NCBI GenBank assembly: GCA_900708905.1
Contig: CAADRB010000034.1
Span: 310,001 to 374,000 of the forward strand
Source of the DNA: Hymenolepis diminuta
Taxonomy: Eukaryota > Platyhelminthes > Cestoda > Cyclophyllidea > Hymenolepididae
Direction of reading: 5' to 3'
DNA length: 64,000 nucleotides
Each line of letters begins with the position of its first letter. Positions within the stretch are counted from its first letter, which is position 1. The translations under genes were made by a program, and so were the position numbers. The notes under the pieces were generated by a model. That model was not told where the DNA came from. It saw nothing but the letters and a program-made list of their open reading frames with translations, and searched no databases. This document shows, in pieces, positions 29,913-42,977 of the stretch.

Positions 29913-32636
29913 CCAACAACAATAAGTTGACTGTTGCACTATTAGTGTACCTACAGACGAAACTGAGCATTTCGAAAACATTTTATTTAATGGTAACATA
30001 ATTTTCAAGGACCTACTAAGCGCAGCAATAATGTTTACATTTTAGATGGCATTTGCCCTTGCAGAACTGGTAACTAAGCTTCTTGGCCGATGCTCACTTC
30101 CTCTTTTCTTAAAAGCCGTTCTATACTTTCCCCTCGAATAATTTTTGGCCCTATATTAATTAAAATTGTGATTCGAAACCGTCAAGATTAACTTTTAATT
30201 TGTACCTAAATAGCAGCTACCACGTTTTAATAGTGGGCGTATTCGTCTTTTTCATCCATTTTTTGCTATTACATACGCAAGACGAGATGATTTCGCATAT
30301 GACTTTTGACTTCTTTGCACAGATGCCAAAAGGGGTAGGGAATGCAATAAGCAAGCGGAACCATGGTTGCCCTTTTTGGACATTATTAATTGCTTTCATT
30401 GCACCATAAATCGCTTTCACTACAGCTGTGGGCGAACTTACAAGTATACACATTTATGAAAATATCGATGTATCGATCTGCGGAAATTGAATACTGTGTG
30501 CAAGGTGAGAATTTCTTTCAGACAGGCTTACAATAACGAATATTTGTCACAAGTATTTTTATAAAACTGTTCGTATTTGATCATTTAAGATAAATTGCGT
30601 TGACAATTGCAGATTCTCAGGAATCATACATACCATCAGCCTGGATACGAAAAAACTATCTTAATAACTTTCTCATTAATAGTAAACAAATGCATTAATA
30701 GACCTGAAATCATACCCACTACGGATCTATTGTTCACCATGCATAAATCTAGGAGATGAATCATAAAAGGTAAAAACTACTCATTAAATTGAACCGTGAA
30801 GCAGGGAGCAAATCTGAAAATGTTAGATTTCAAACGCAGATACTCTGGACTAAATAAGTACAAAAAGCAGCATGCAAACAATTTTCCCTTTGCGTATTAC
30901 TAGTTTTAATGGAATATACACAGAACATGAACAACTGAAAGTACAAATGGCAATACTAAGCTTACATTAAGGTTTCCCCAAAATGTATCGCGAATCACCG
31001 ATATAAAATGCGCACAAGTAAATCCAGCTGTTCAAAAGTAAATCGGCTGATTGTCACCCACGAGTAACATCTGCAGAAAATGCTAAGAAATTGCAGACGA
31101 GGCCCTTTCGATCATTAATCTTCTGATAGTAGGAAATAGGTCGAATTTTGGTGTTCATATTTGGGAAGAGAAATAACCAAACTGTAAATTTCAAACAATA
31201 AATGATAAAGAAATCTTGCTCCATAGTTCGTCTGGTTGATATTAGCTTTTTAAGACCATTTTGAAAATATGACTGTTTCGTTTATGTTATATATACTAGA
31301 CGTACCCAGTTGACAGTCAAGTCGAGTTTTATCTCAAACGGTCTAAGTATATGGTTTACTTGAATTCCTACCCATCAGCAGTTCACATGGTAATCAAGTT
31401 CGAGTTCCCTTCTTGAAAGCACGTCTTGTTTCAAAATAGATAAAACGAAAAGTACCGATTTTATTCAGAGATAGTAAAGGAGTTTTTTAAGAATATTGCT
31501 TTTATAAGGAAATATTACATTAGGGAAATATTACTCAATTTTGGATAGCAAAATTAATTATTTTTATGACACATTCAGAAGGTAATAAATTAGTTAAAAG
31601 GTCTTTATTTTGATTACTTATCGAGTCTGAGGACTAGACAATAAACTTTTAAGAATTCTTAGATTAACCCTTTTTCACCATAAAGCGATCCGATTGTTAA
31701 CATCCGAATACAAGGTAATGTATTTCAATTTCTTCATCTCGAAAAGCGCCACTAGCTTATTGTTACTAACATTGAACACAAAAACGTCAAACAACAATCA
31801 ACTTCAACTGTTAGGTGACCAAACCATGAAAAATAACTTAGCATTCAAGGGATAGGCCTAGTAGCACCAATATTTAAAGGGAAACCTCCGATCGGACTTG
31901 AGAAAGTCACCGTGCTGCCCTGTTTGTACATACGCTAAACAATAAAACCAAACATTTTTTCCGGTGCATTCGGGAGAAACTCTAAAGCTCGATCCCTCGT
32001 ACACTGGATTATCGATTATTGGATTTCTACCTTGGTATGTGGATATTTAAGACCACCAGTGAATTGAAAGTATCATTGCAATAATTGGTTAACAAATCCG
32101 CCGTTCGTTTACCAAGTATCCCATCTCATATAAACAATTTAATTTTCTTAATAGAAAAATCGCTGTTCGAGCTACAGGACTTCGCCCCTCTTCTTCCTGG
32201 GGTCTGAAGAGTTCTACTGGTGTTTATAGAACACGTGACTTAATGTGGAGCCAGTCCACATATAACATAAATCCTAAAGCACAGCTCTGTTTCCAAGGCA
32301 CAGTCTTGACACATTTTGATGATTGTAACAACCTATTTCCACTCATAATGAGATTCAACAATTGGATTTTCTCTTAAGATAGCTTACAAAGAAATTTTCT
32401 CCCCTCAACGAAAATTCATCCAATCTAATTTGGCCTTATATTTAAGTGCTCATTTTGTCATTCTTCAAACACCGAAACTAGTAGATATCAGTTAACACGG
32501 ATTTACATAGTCTATGACTAGACCACGATTGATGGTACATAAGAAAATGTGAAAATTAAGAAATTACGCAATAAATCGCAAATTTTTTCAGAAAAATCCT
32601 GTACATGAATGAAAAAAGAGGGAAGGGAGGTTGTCC

Positions 32637-33043
32637 TTAATCAGAGTCAAGTTCAATAGTCGGTGTAGATGCAGCTCGTTTTCTTGACGTCTTTGGCGTT
32701 TCTTCACCAGTTAATACATCGTCAGGAAGCCGGACCTTCATGTCAACTCCCTTCACCGAGGCCCCCACCTTCACGATATATGCGATGGTTGAGTAGGGCG
32801 TGAAATGAAAATCCAGTGTCAGAACTCTGTGACACAGACACCAGGCGAGGAGGTATTCACAAACCCGAATATGTTGCCGACGGTTCAGACGGATCGATAG
32901 ATTTTTTGAGAGTTCCTTTGCAACGCCACTATCTTTTACCAACATGTCGACCAGTTTGGCTCCTGTTAGACGTTGAGATTTGTGACGGCTTTCTTCGAGT
33001 ATTTCAAATATTCTCTCGATGAATTCGCTGGCGTCCATCTCAT
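32637..33043 (-). CDS. RECQL: RECQ1 exon 7: winged-helix domain and C-terminus
   Basis: [112 protein letters not shown], stop. The AWCLCHRVL...F-Y block corresponds to the winged-helix beta-hairpin needed for strand separation. The basic-serine tail (KTSRKRAAS) is a likely nuclear localisation signal. No AATAAA follows closely. Confidence 0.93.
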
Positions 33044-36000
33044 CTTTAATAGGAAAAAGTTGAAAAAGAATTATTAGAAACTAGTCTTAACATGCCATTA
33101 GATGTTTTAAGAAGTGAAACAAAGTTACGACCTTATGACATATCCGTACGACTTTTTAATTGCTTCTGCTTGTCTAGCTCCGATGCTTTAAGTGTCTTTA
33201 GGCTTTACCAATGACAAATTTTTATCCTCCCCGCACTAGTCAGCTGGCTAATGAAAGCATCTCTGTAACTCCCTAATGCAAGCATTACCATCACACTCTC
33301 CGCCTCCTTTCTATCTTGACTGTGGTGAAGCTAGTGGAAACATGGAGGTCAACAATCGAACAAGGTCTTTATATACATCAGCCTTTTGGGGAGTCATAGG
33401 TGGACGAGCGTAACAAAACTAGAACCTGCTATGATTGGATAGGTTCAAAGTGTAGTGATAAGGTGAAAATTCAAAGAATATAATAATTAGCAGTTTTTTA
33501 AATATTTATCTCAGGGACTCTCAGATATCCAGCTAAAACGTAATCGTAATAAAAAAAGACTATCAATTAAATTAGACATTCCCCCAAGCATACACCCAAA
33601 TCCATACACTTTTTACTTTCAAATCCCATATTTATTCATATGGTGAAATTCGATCGTTTGTTTAATCCTCCTTTTCGAAATTGGTAAAAAGTAATTCGAA
33701 GAACTGGAGTGAATATTTAATACAAACGAAAACGTCTAGGCTGAAATTTCAAAGTGAACATTTTTGCCCCAAATTTATGCGCATGGAGTTGATTGGAAGT
33801 TGAAAATTGCATCCATCCCATTCATTTATTTTCACAAGAAATAAGTTCGGAAAAAGAAAGCGAGGAAAAAAGAAAATAGTAATGAGATAAAAAATTTTGA
33901 TAGTGGCTTAGAAAGGATAAAATCTGAAATTATTTGCATCAGAGCCCCCTGTCAAAATTTCAATTGCATAAGTTTGTTCGAAAGAAATACGTACTATACT
34001 TGGAATGCTTAAAGAAGATTGTGAATCTGCAACAATATGTATTAGATCATATTTCTTCTTTATATTCGAAGGTAGATTTCATCAGTGATTAAAATTCTGT
34101 GACGATCTAGTCAAATACAATTACACGGCTAATGAATAGGTTAAATAAACGGGTAATATTAATGATGTTTGTACATTCTTTGGAAGTTTACGAATTCCGC
34201 TGAATCTCTTAATGCAAAATGAATAAAAGTCCATGACTCAACATTTAAGAGACCTGGAATCGGAATCAAAGTATCTTGAAGCAATAATTTTATTGCTTTA
34301 AAAGATCAATAGTCAGAAAAAAACTATTTTGATACTTATAATCGAAATTGCAATCAGCTGATTGCGCAAATGGGTCACGATAACAGTAATAATGTGACAT
34401 AGGCCAACGATTTCAATTCGAAGAGAACCTTACATCCAGGCGAACAGTCTACTCTTGAGCATATATCACATGGAGACTGTTCACAATGATCAGCGCGCCA
34501 GTTCGAGTACCCCAGTCCTTCAGCAATTAGACGTCTGCGACACCGCCCTGTATCCACCACATATGCGATCATCTGGATTAGTTTCGGAAGCCCAGTCTGT
34601 TCAGCAAAAACCATGTTGGCGAGACGGAAGATATCTGCCAAGCGCCATAGTAAAATCACTCGACTTGGCTGTCCATCACGTCCTGCACGGCCTGACTCCT
34701 GATAGTAGTTCTCCACACTCTTGCTTGGGGAAAGGTGAATCACGAAACGAACATCGGGTTTGTCGATCCCCATTCCGAAGGCTACTGTGGCAACAATAAC
34801 CTAAAAACAGACCAATGATACATCATTAATAAAAACGATTGGTAGGAGTAGTTGTGCTTGCATTAATAATACAAATTAAACAGATGAAGTGTAATTACAC
34901 AAATCGACTAGCCCGTCTCTTTAAATCGGACGAATAAAACAGCACGGCATATTGTAAACTGTTCAACAAAACATTCGCATTTATTGCGCCAGTGGCATAT
35001 TGGTTAATGTGCTCGTTTACGATTTCACGGTTGCGATGCGCATCAAATGAGCGGAATACCGGAGCGCGGTTAATAAAGAGGGTGACAGAATTCAAGCTTA
35101 ATGATATACCTCCAAACCCAAGATGAGTGTTGAGAAGGTCAATTCTAAATATACGGAGGAGTTATTCTATCAGAGTATCTTTGTTCTTAGGAGCATTAGA
35201 ATCGCACATTCAAACAAATTTTAAAAATCAAAATTAATAAATCGGGTAGTTAGGAATATCAGAAGAAATTCTGGGAAATTTTTTGCTGATATCTTTCAGT
35301 GAGCTAGATGTTTGGGTAAATTGAAGTACTTCAAGACTCAACGGAATTAGTACGTGGAGTCAAAAAAATAAATGAATTAAAATTATATCTGATATCGAGT
35401 AAGGATTTCAATTTGAAGCTTTTATTTTAAGCGAAGTAAGATCGAGAAATGAGTCAAGTCGGAATGATTAAAATATCAACAAACGGAGTTGCAGAAACGA
35501 GATTAGACCGCTTGCTATCTAATTCGTATGTAATTACGTAAAGATGCTATACATCTCAGCCTTGGTCAACCTCCTAGTTAGTTTATTTTCATTTTACCAG
35601 ATCAAATGTCCGCCTTAAAAAATCATAAGTTCAGTCTTAAATCAGTCGATGAAAGGATGGATTTACATCACTGTAAAACGTGAAATAGTTAAACCAAACA
35701 TGGTTCAATAAAGCTAAATCTTTAGGCTAAATAGGAAGCGTATCAGGGTTCTGCAAAAGAAAACACTGTCACTATCTACCGCTACTCCACATTCTGAGAT
35801 AGCAGTATTTGAAAATGCATTATTAGGCCACAGGAGTTTTGGCATCTTTTGTGAGCCTAGTGCCGTATGTACTTCCTGAGGTTATACTACAAAACAGAAC
35901 GCAAGCCAATACACGTTTAAAACTGGAATGCGGACTGTGATTTATTTTTAGGTCAGACCAAACACAAAACACGTTTAAAAACCTGTTTTCTAAATTGAGA

Positions 36001-39000
36001 TACCTGTGAAATGGTGCAATATAATTATATTATTCTCAAGTCCATTTAGGAAGACATTTTCCAACGCTCATCTTGGGTGGAGAGTGGCGTCATAGAGCCA
36101 GACAACCAGTGCGGTAGGAAATTCCGCCTAATGAGTATGCGCCGGTGGGAATCGAGCCCGCGATCTCTGAACTGCCAGACGAGCAGGATGACCAATGCGC
36201 CAAAGACAAAATAGTGGACAGGAAGTGTCGGTCACTGGTACTTTTCATTCTACGAAAAGTTTTCCGAATCATACACTCAGCTTTGGTACACGAGTTGGCA
36301 CTAAGTCAATTTTCAAATTCATTTTACAATTGAGTTAATCTACAACCTCAAGTAGATTTACTAAATTCATTAATATGTACAGATGAGTTTTTTTCCGTTC
36401 GGTAATTGATTCAGTTGATAAATTCCACTTAAACATTATATTTACAGCTTAACCACTTCCAGCAAGCATCTGTCTGTTGTCTCTCTCTGGATTTGAAGTA
36501 GCTAGCGTCGGCATTTAAATAAGGTAAATAATAATTTAAGCAGTTATCTGCCGTTGAGAGAGGGGGACCTAAGAGAATTTACTCTGTGCCTTGAGATATA
36601 ACGAGATGTCATAATTTCAACACCCCTACCCAACTATTAATGTGATAGATGGTAAAGTATGCGTGTTTGAAATGACACAATTATTATTACGATATGTCAT
36701 CATCGATATATTTTATTCAAGAACTATGTACAGCAAACAGTCCCCCTCCCCATCCACAAAATTTCTCCCACATATGTACATATCTTAATTGCAACACACA
36801 GTAAATAATTTTACACTCTTGAAAATTTCAAGAATCTCTGAAATAAACACATAATCCTAGATGTGAAAAGGATAGAGAAAAGGGAATAATCAGAATTCTG
36901 TTTTGTCTAATTTCTGTTCTGATTTGAAACAGTAGGAGAAAGAATAAAGGAATTTTTTTCTAATGCAAATCAATCGAAATTGTTAAAACTGCAGTTAGAA
37001 GAGAAAAAAACATTAAAAAATTTCTGAAACAAATGTCATTCACATCCGAAAACGGTAGTGAATATTTAGATCAAAACAGAGCGATAATTATATTGAAAAA
37101 AATACACAATTTAGGCTTAGTAAAAACACGAACGGCCCTGAGATAACCAATCACATAAAAGAGTTAACTAGCTCATACCTGGATTTTCCCGTCCAACCAA
37201 GCGATGTGATCTCGTTCACGGCGACACGGATCGACATTGGCATGGTAGAACGCAGCTCCGATTCCATCCTTGTTAAGATACTCTGCCAGATTCTCGGTAT
37301 CCTTTTGCGAAAGACAGTAAATGATGCCTTTTAAAGTAAAAAAGACGACGCGAAGTTGTAGTATGAACAACTTTTAGGCTATTGGGATTGCTTGATAGAA
37401 CCACTTACCCGATTGACCTCGAAATTCTGTTTTAAGAAGATCACATATCGTGGCGTAGGAAGTGGTAATTTGGCAAGATTGAAATCTCACCTAAAGAGAA
37501 AAAAATTCAATGCAAAATTTATTCCATAAAAGAATACTTATTAGAAAATAACAGATATTATTGAAGTACACAATGTAATCAATCCTAGAAGGGCGAAACA
37601 ACTACAAATATTACAAGAATTTTCTTTCTTGAGAGCAAACTTGGATTGGATCTGGCTGGGAACCGATTGCAATGACCGCATCACCATTATCAAAATAAGG
37701 CTGAAAATAGTAAAACTTCTATCACAAACATAGAGTGAAATCATTACAATTAGTAGTTTTCTTAGTAAAAATAGGTATCCAGAAAAAAATTGCATTGGTT
37801 TCGACGAATTTGAAAAAAATATTAAACACCGATCTTGAATAGACGTTCGAACAGGTATAAAATAAGTCTTGGTGACTGAAGTAGTACATCGCTAAATTCA
37901 AGAAAATCCAGGTGCCACGCCAATTCCATGAAATGAGCCGTGCAAACTGAATCTAAAATCTATCATCAGCCAAGAGACAAAGACCGATCGTGAAAGGAAC
38001 AGAGAAAACGTTATCGAATTGTAAAATAAACGCATTACTTCAGAAATTCGCAAAATGTTTTTGATGCATAAAGCGGGAAAGTAAGATTATAAACAATTTC
38101 TTCAATCAAATGAATGTGGCATACTGTTCAAAATAACGAATGAATCAGAATCGATAATGGAATTTTTTCTCTTTTCATTAAATTTTCAATCAGGCATGGT
38201 GGAATTTTTAAAAATCGGGATGATAAATCAGAAATGAAGAGAATTTGGAATTCCTAGATAGTAAATGATGTTCTGCACAGATAGCATCAGTCTAGAAGTG
38301 GAAACTGAACAGAGTGACGTTTAATGACCTCTTTGCAACCCTCCAATTTCACCTTAAGGACGAGAGTGACGATTTAACCTTGAAAAAGAGGTCAGAGAAA
38401 AGAAGGGGATTAAAGATGGATTAGAAAACGATGTAGAAATAAAAGAAGTCGGCCATATTTCCCTTGTTAACTCTTTATGCCCATAAACTGAGGTATTTCA
38501 AGAATAAATATTCCATTGACAGAATATTAATCATAAATAAAAACCTACAAAAGTCAGATTTCGATAGATGGATTAGATAAGAGATAACACGAAAACATAT
38601 TAATATATATGAAAATCTGATTTTGCTAATACTTGTATTACTATTATTATAAATCATGGCAAGATTTAAAATACAATCTTTCATCGTGACAAAGCAACTG
38701 AAATAGGATAACAAGCAGTCGAGTTTGAGATAAAGGGGAGCGGATCGAAAAGTTCATCTTATTTTTCGATTTGGGTTGAAGAATATTTACCTAATGGGCA
38801 TTTCTCTGTTTCATGTTTCAAAATCTTTTTGACTGGCTGATTAATTAGGATGCTCGATCCAACCAATTTAATTCATTTTTTCTTTTGAAGGTCAAGAGCA
38901 GAATGAGTCTCGTTTACACGACTTTAACATAACCTTATATTCTTACAGACGACCAGAGCAGATAGATGGGCCTAATAAAGACATTTTAAGCACACCAGAA

Positions 39001-42000
39001 CGTGCCATCTGCTTTGTTATTCAATTTTACATCTTAATTTACTAAATATATATCCGAAGGAACTACAAATATCCCAAAACTAAAACAAATCAGAAGCATA
39101 ATTGTCTTTTGCTTTCTCCATTTGTTTAATTACCATTTTTAAGGACACAACCTACGTTGCAAAATAGGCTTTATCTACGTCAAAGCGAAGCAAAAGGAAA
39201 AAGGAGGATGATGATATAAGAAATATTTCTAGTACATAAACACTCCTCAAACTTAGAAATATTTTTTTCTCTATTTGTTTAATTTCAAGCATAAAAGATG
39301 CAAATTAGTGCAATGATATTCAACACAATTGCTGAAACAAATTTTCTCAGTTTTTGGTCATAAATAAAGTCCGTAGTCTGCATAACGCCGATAATCTAAA
39401 CCAAACGTATCTGATTATATTGGAGATTGCGTAAAAAGTATACTATCCGTCAAAATATAAGCAGAAGCACCAGCCGAAGGGCATTTAACTACGAATCTAT
39501 TTAATTATTAAGGTCAGATAATATTGGTTGCTTAAATAAATTTGTGGTTCTTTGCGGTGTGTTACCTATGCAAATCAGCCATTCAATTTCAGGTGAGAAG
39601 TTTAATGTTGAAACCCGAATAAACCACTTCAGACTGTAGAAAACGCAAGGGATAAAAATTGAAGCACTAGAATTCAGCATAACCCACTATCCAATACTCT
39701 CTAATCTAAAACTATTTCGACCATGTAATATCATTTAGTGATTATAATGATAAACTCAATAAGATAAATTCACCTCATAGCTCAAGTTCGGCCGATTATA
39801 CGATGACCGTAGGACAAGACATTGCTGTTGTTGCAGACCAAGCATCTTTTGAACATCAAGAACCACCTCTGTGGATGCTGTGGCAGTGATTCCGAGAATG
39901 GGCACTTGAGGAAATTGAGTGCGCAGTACGTGAAGAAATTTGTAGTCAGGTCGAAAGTCATGACCCCATTGGCTCACACAGTGCACTTCATCCACAACAA
40001 TGCGGGCCAAACGACCTTTAGTATAGGCTTTCTCCAATCGATTCATCAGGCGTTTTGATTTGCTCAACTTCTCAGGAGTGACGAAAAGAACACGGAGATC
40101 GCCATTGTTTCCCGTCTGAATAACACATAAGAAAAGCAAAGTGACAGGAAGCTGAAATGTAATTTCTATTAAAGGGATCTTCAGCAGTTTACCACTCCTC
40201 AACCAACTTTTCTAGTTCCACAAAGTCGTTCCTTCCGACGCCGTTGGCCGTAACCTGCTTTTCAAGAAACTCATAACGTGAAAACTTGAGGCAGTCCCCG
40301 ATGAAATGCATTCGTTCGAAAAAGCTACCTTATATAGAATTTTATGGATCAAAATATTTTAATCTTGGAATGACAAAAGCTGCCTACGAATAGGATTTTT
40401 TTATTAAAACTGACAGAAGAATGTAAGCTGCCTACTGTCCAACAGAAACATGAAGAAGGATCACTTCAAAAGAAGTCAAAATGGTGAACAGAGAAAACAT
40501 ACATAGGGTTTAAGCACTCCATAGTTCAATTCGCCACTAACATTCGCATTGAATCGAGTGTAATATTTTATTTCTATTAAGAATACAGTTGAATGAAAAA
40601 TTGAAAAATACAGTACCGAGAGAAAAATTTGAACTATGAAATAAGATTACAATCGTTCAAACAGTACTTTGCAATGTGCAATCAATGAATTTTATAAATA
40701 GAAACTAAACACTGTGAAAAAAAGAAATCGCAGTGCTTATGTGTAACATTAAATGGCATAAGTTCAAGACCCGTTAGCACACATTATTTTATTGGAATTG
40801 TTAACTAATGCTTTTGGATAGAGAATGCAAAAATTCATTATATATTCCTCATTCATCTGCGCTGTTGAACGTAGTATTTTGAATTAACCCACTCGTAAAG
40901 GTATAATCAAACACTATCAACGAACTGAATAGGACAAACGAATGTCTTAACACAATAATTGTGCGTACATTAAAGTTTTGTGCAACAGAATAAAAGACAG
41001 AGTGGAATTGTGCATATAAATTTACAAAAACTGTCAACGAATACGATGGTGGATAGAACAAAGCCAAAACAGTGGGATGATACATAACTGGGATTATTGA
41101 GGTTAGTAGCAACTCAGAACAAGTACCACGGCACAAATAAGAATAAAAAGGAATGAATTAATAACGCATGTCTTAAATAAGAAATGAAACATACCGTACA
41201 ATTTTTCACGATCGACTAAAGAGTAATTGTACTACACAGTTACAATCCGAACATAGACATCTCAATCTTATATCTTTTCCTTGTCAAGTACTTAGGACTC
41301 GGAGTATACCCTAGATATTACCCTTCACTTCAGGCAGACATCATTGGATGTTTATTAAAACTTATTCGAACTGATATTTGTGGATAAATGTACTCGACTT
41401 CGTTCCTATGATCTAACCAGGGTACAATATTGGGAATTGGTGTTAGGCTGCTCTGAGTTGAGGTTTGTTCATCAAAATTTTCGGTTAGCAGCAAGTGCTA
41501 TTAATATAACAGTAGAAATCCCTAATTTGTCACCGTTTATCCATTCAGTGAAAGCTTTTGACAGCAGTTTACTCTCTAATAATGCCTTTTTAAGAGCAAT
41601 ACAATAGCGTATACTATACAAATATAGGGATATCAAAGACGAACGAAATGAACTTTATAGAACGAGAAGAGCGTTTTGAAATATAACGCAAGGTATTTGA
41701 TTGCCAAGTCAATTACTGTTTATTTCTGAGGGACATTTGATAAAACAAGATAAAAAATGTCTTCATAAAAAATGCCAAAAATTAACTTCATAAAACAGAT
41801 TCAACATTTTCTATTTAAATAAAAAGATAAACTCATTCGTAATCGAGAACCAAGAGGAAATAAAAAAAACACTACGCACCACATTAATAAAAGGTTCATA
41901 AGTCAAGAAATAACTGAGGCAAAAGTTCCAGTTTTAGATGTTTCGTTTAAATGCGTAGATATAATTCAAGGCTTTATAGTGAAGAAAGTATCCTTTTTCA

Positions 42001-42753
42001 ATTACTCGAAAATAAAATCATTTAATTTGGAAATAATCTTTCAAGGAAAGATTGCAATACTGACAATTACTTCTAAAAACGCATGATAATAAATTCAGAT
42101 TGAATAAGTATATATAGTTATATATATACATATATAGATCAAACTTACTTTATTTATATCATCACCTATGGACACAAGAACCTTCTTCTGTTCTGAGGGT
42201 GAAGAAGATGCATCAAGGACCACCGTCGAAGATTCAGGAATACCCAACCGCCGTAATCCGATAGCTTGATCCGTCATCAATGACACGAGGGGACTTATCG
42301 CTAATGTAAATTTTCCCTGATATTCTGGTGTTTCGAGGAATGATGGCAGTTGATATACCAGGCTCTTTCCAGCGCCTGCATGGTAATAAATCAACCTTGT
42401 AAATAGTTAACTACTTAATTAAAATAAGTAGACGGAAACATACCAGTTGGCATAATAAGGATAACATCTCTTCCATCGAGGAATGCGTTGATGGCAGGCA
42501 ACTGAAGAGGTCGAAATTCAGGAATATGAAAAATTTCACGGCGCACGCGTTCCAGTTCAGTAGTCCAGGGAAATATCTGATCCGTATATTCAGCATAAAC
42601 TCTCGACACTTCACTGGATTTCAATCTAGCTACAGCGAGTTGATGTTTCACTTGCTCATATTCAGTCTTTACTATTTCACGCTGTTGTATGAGAGACTCG
42701 ATTTGTTTATTGATTGAAAATAGCTCTGCTTTCAATCGTGACTCTCGTCCCAT
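32637..42753 (-). CDS. RECQL: RECQ1-type ATP-dependent DNA helicase (627 aa)
   Basis: Seven exons: 42753-42444, 42375-42149, 40115-39774, 37490-37409, 37327-37179, 34800-34434 and 33043-32637, all in phase, ending TAA. The product is 627 residues (human RECQ1 has 649). There is an N-terminal coiled coil (about 1-60), typical of RECQ1; motif I MPTGAGKS (101-108), motif II DEVH (221-224), TATAS motif [12 protein letters not shown] (motif IV region), [16 protein letters not shown] (motif V), [10 protein letters not shown] (motif VI, 404-413), Zn ligands C457, C476, C481 and C484, and a winged helix with [19 protein letters not shown] rather than DEAH, and the close match to VTPEKIAKSK, point to RECQ1 rather than BLM, WRN or RECQ5. 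RECQ1 unwinds forked DNA and aids fork restart and annealing in the nucleus. The start is the first ATG after an acceptor-like site. Confidence 0.95.
33044..34433 (-). other. RECQ1 intron, 1.4 kb
   Basis: AT-rich, nothing recognised on either strand. Confidence 0.65.
34434..34800 (-). CDS. RECQL: RECQ1 exon 6: motifs V-VI and Zn-binding region
   Basis: [95 protein letters not shown]. The Zn cysteine spacing is C-X18-C-X4-C-X2-C against C-X17-C-X3-C-X2-C in human, so each of the first two gaps has one extra residue. The donor GTAAGG fits the next exon's phase. Confidence 0.94.
34985..35090 (+). repeat. tRNA-derived SINE, copy B, in a RECQ1 intron
   Basis: TGGCATATTGG at 34993-35003 fits the A-box pattern TGGCNNATTGG and is followed by TTAATGTGCTCGTTTACG, aligning to TCATCCTGCTCGTCTGGC of copy A. 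A degenerate B box (GGTTGCGATGC) and the body GCGGAATACCGGAGCGCGGT follow. The antisense ORF over it is a chance product. Confidence 0.5.
36075..36205 (-). repeat. tRNA-derived SINE, copy A (best preserved)
   Basis: On the minus strand, an A box TGGCGCATTGG (36202-36192) and a B box GGCTCGATTCC (36158-36148) are spaced as in a tRNA. Then come the family body CATTAGGCGGAATTTCCTAC and CGCACTGGTTGTCTGGC. It lies in the RECQ1 intron about 1 kb from, and inverted to, copy B. The absence of a clean tRNA cloverleaf 3' end and the shared body make it a SINE, not a tRNA gene. Confidence 0.6.
37179..37490 (-). CDS. RECQL: RECQ1 exons 4-5: start of second RecA-like lobe
   Basis: Exon 4 (37490-37409, 82 nt): [20 protein letters not shown] then TEFRGQS. 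An 81-bp intron follows. Exon 5 (37327-37179): [47 protein letters not shown]. It matches human GQSGIIYCFSQKDSE and YHANLEPEDK. Confidence 0.93.
37491..39773 (-). other. RECQ1 intron, 2.3 kb
   Basis: AT-rich with short random ORFs; nothing recognised. Confidence 0.65.
39774..40115 (-). CDS. RECQL: RECQ1 exon 3: DEVH box and motif III
   Basis: 114 codons, phase 0 at both ends: [70 protein letters not shown]. It carries Mg/ATP-coordinating DEVH and the aromatic-rich loop [11 protein letters not shown] that couples ATP hydrolysis to unwinding in RecQ enzymes. Confidence 0.96.
40116..42148 (-). other. RECQ1 intron, 2.0 kb
   Basis: AT-rich; the short ORFs at about 40.8-41.1 kb (minus) and 41.4-41.6 kb (plus) have no family features and are not supported. 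Confidence 0.65.
42149..42753 (-). CDS. RECQL: RECQ1 exons 1-2: coiled coil, Walker A, motif Ia
   Basis: Exon 1 (42753-42444): [20 protein letters not shown], then [19 protein letters not shown] (the Q-motif region) and IMPT. A 68-bp intron splits the Walker A glycine codon. Exon 2 (42375-42149): [38 protein letters not shown], ending DDINK. The A of MPTGAGKS is G in human RECQ1 but also A in human RECQ5, so it is tolerated. Confidence 0.95.
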
Positions 42754-42977
42754 CAAATCTAGCAGACAAGGTCAGTATACTAGTGGGAACTAACCTGATA
42801 AATCTGATGACATAACTCGACTGATATTTACTAAATTTTAATACAAAATATCGTATAAAGTGACCTAATAGGAAAACACGACTAAAAAGCAAGGAAGTAG
42901 AAATAAAAACGATATATTCAGAAACTTCATGAAAACATAGAGATACAAAATTCATTTTTCTCTTTGATTTCACGTTT
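42754..42977 (-). promoter_or_regulatory. Short intercistronic region with poly(A)-like and acceptor-like sites
   Basis: In transcript order: stop codon (42978), ATTAAA poly(A)-like hexamer (42842-42837), then CTGACCTTGTCTGCTAG ending at 42759, five bases before the RECQ1 ATG. No upstream exon of the neighbouring gene joins this acceptor in the RECQ1 frame. The layout is that of a trans-spliced polycistron; a short 5'UTR intron of RECQ1 is the alternative. Confidence 0.4.

Larger units (their letters stand above)
23754..32636. other. Intergenic region between filamin and RECQ1, 8.9 kb
   Basis: No supported protein-coding gene on either strand. It contains the CCAAT cluster, the CpG-richer patch at 26.0-26.6 kb, an LTR-like element (27162-27461) and a SINE copy (29765-29912). 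The remainder is AT-rich with short random ORFs. Filamin 5' UTR exons could be hidden here. Confidence 0.7.
34801..37178 (-). other. RECQ1 intron, 2.4 kb, with inverted SINE pair
   Basis: It contains SINE copies B (plus) and A (minus) about 1 kb apart; the rest is AT-rich, without supported exons. Confidence 0.65.

Noticed and set aside
36135..36205. tRNA gene on the minus strand
   Set aside because: A and B boxes are present, but acceptor stem pairing is not convincing and the sequence continues into a body shared with other copies, so it is a SINE.
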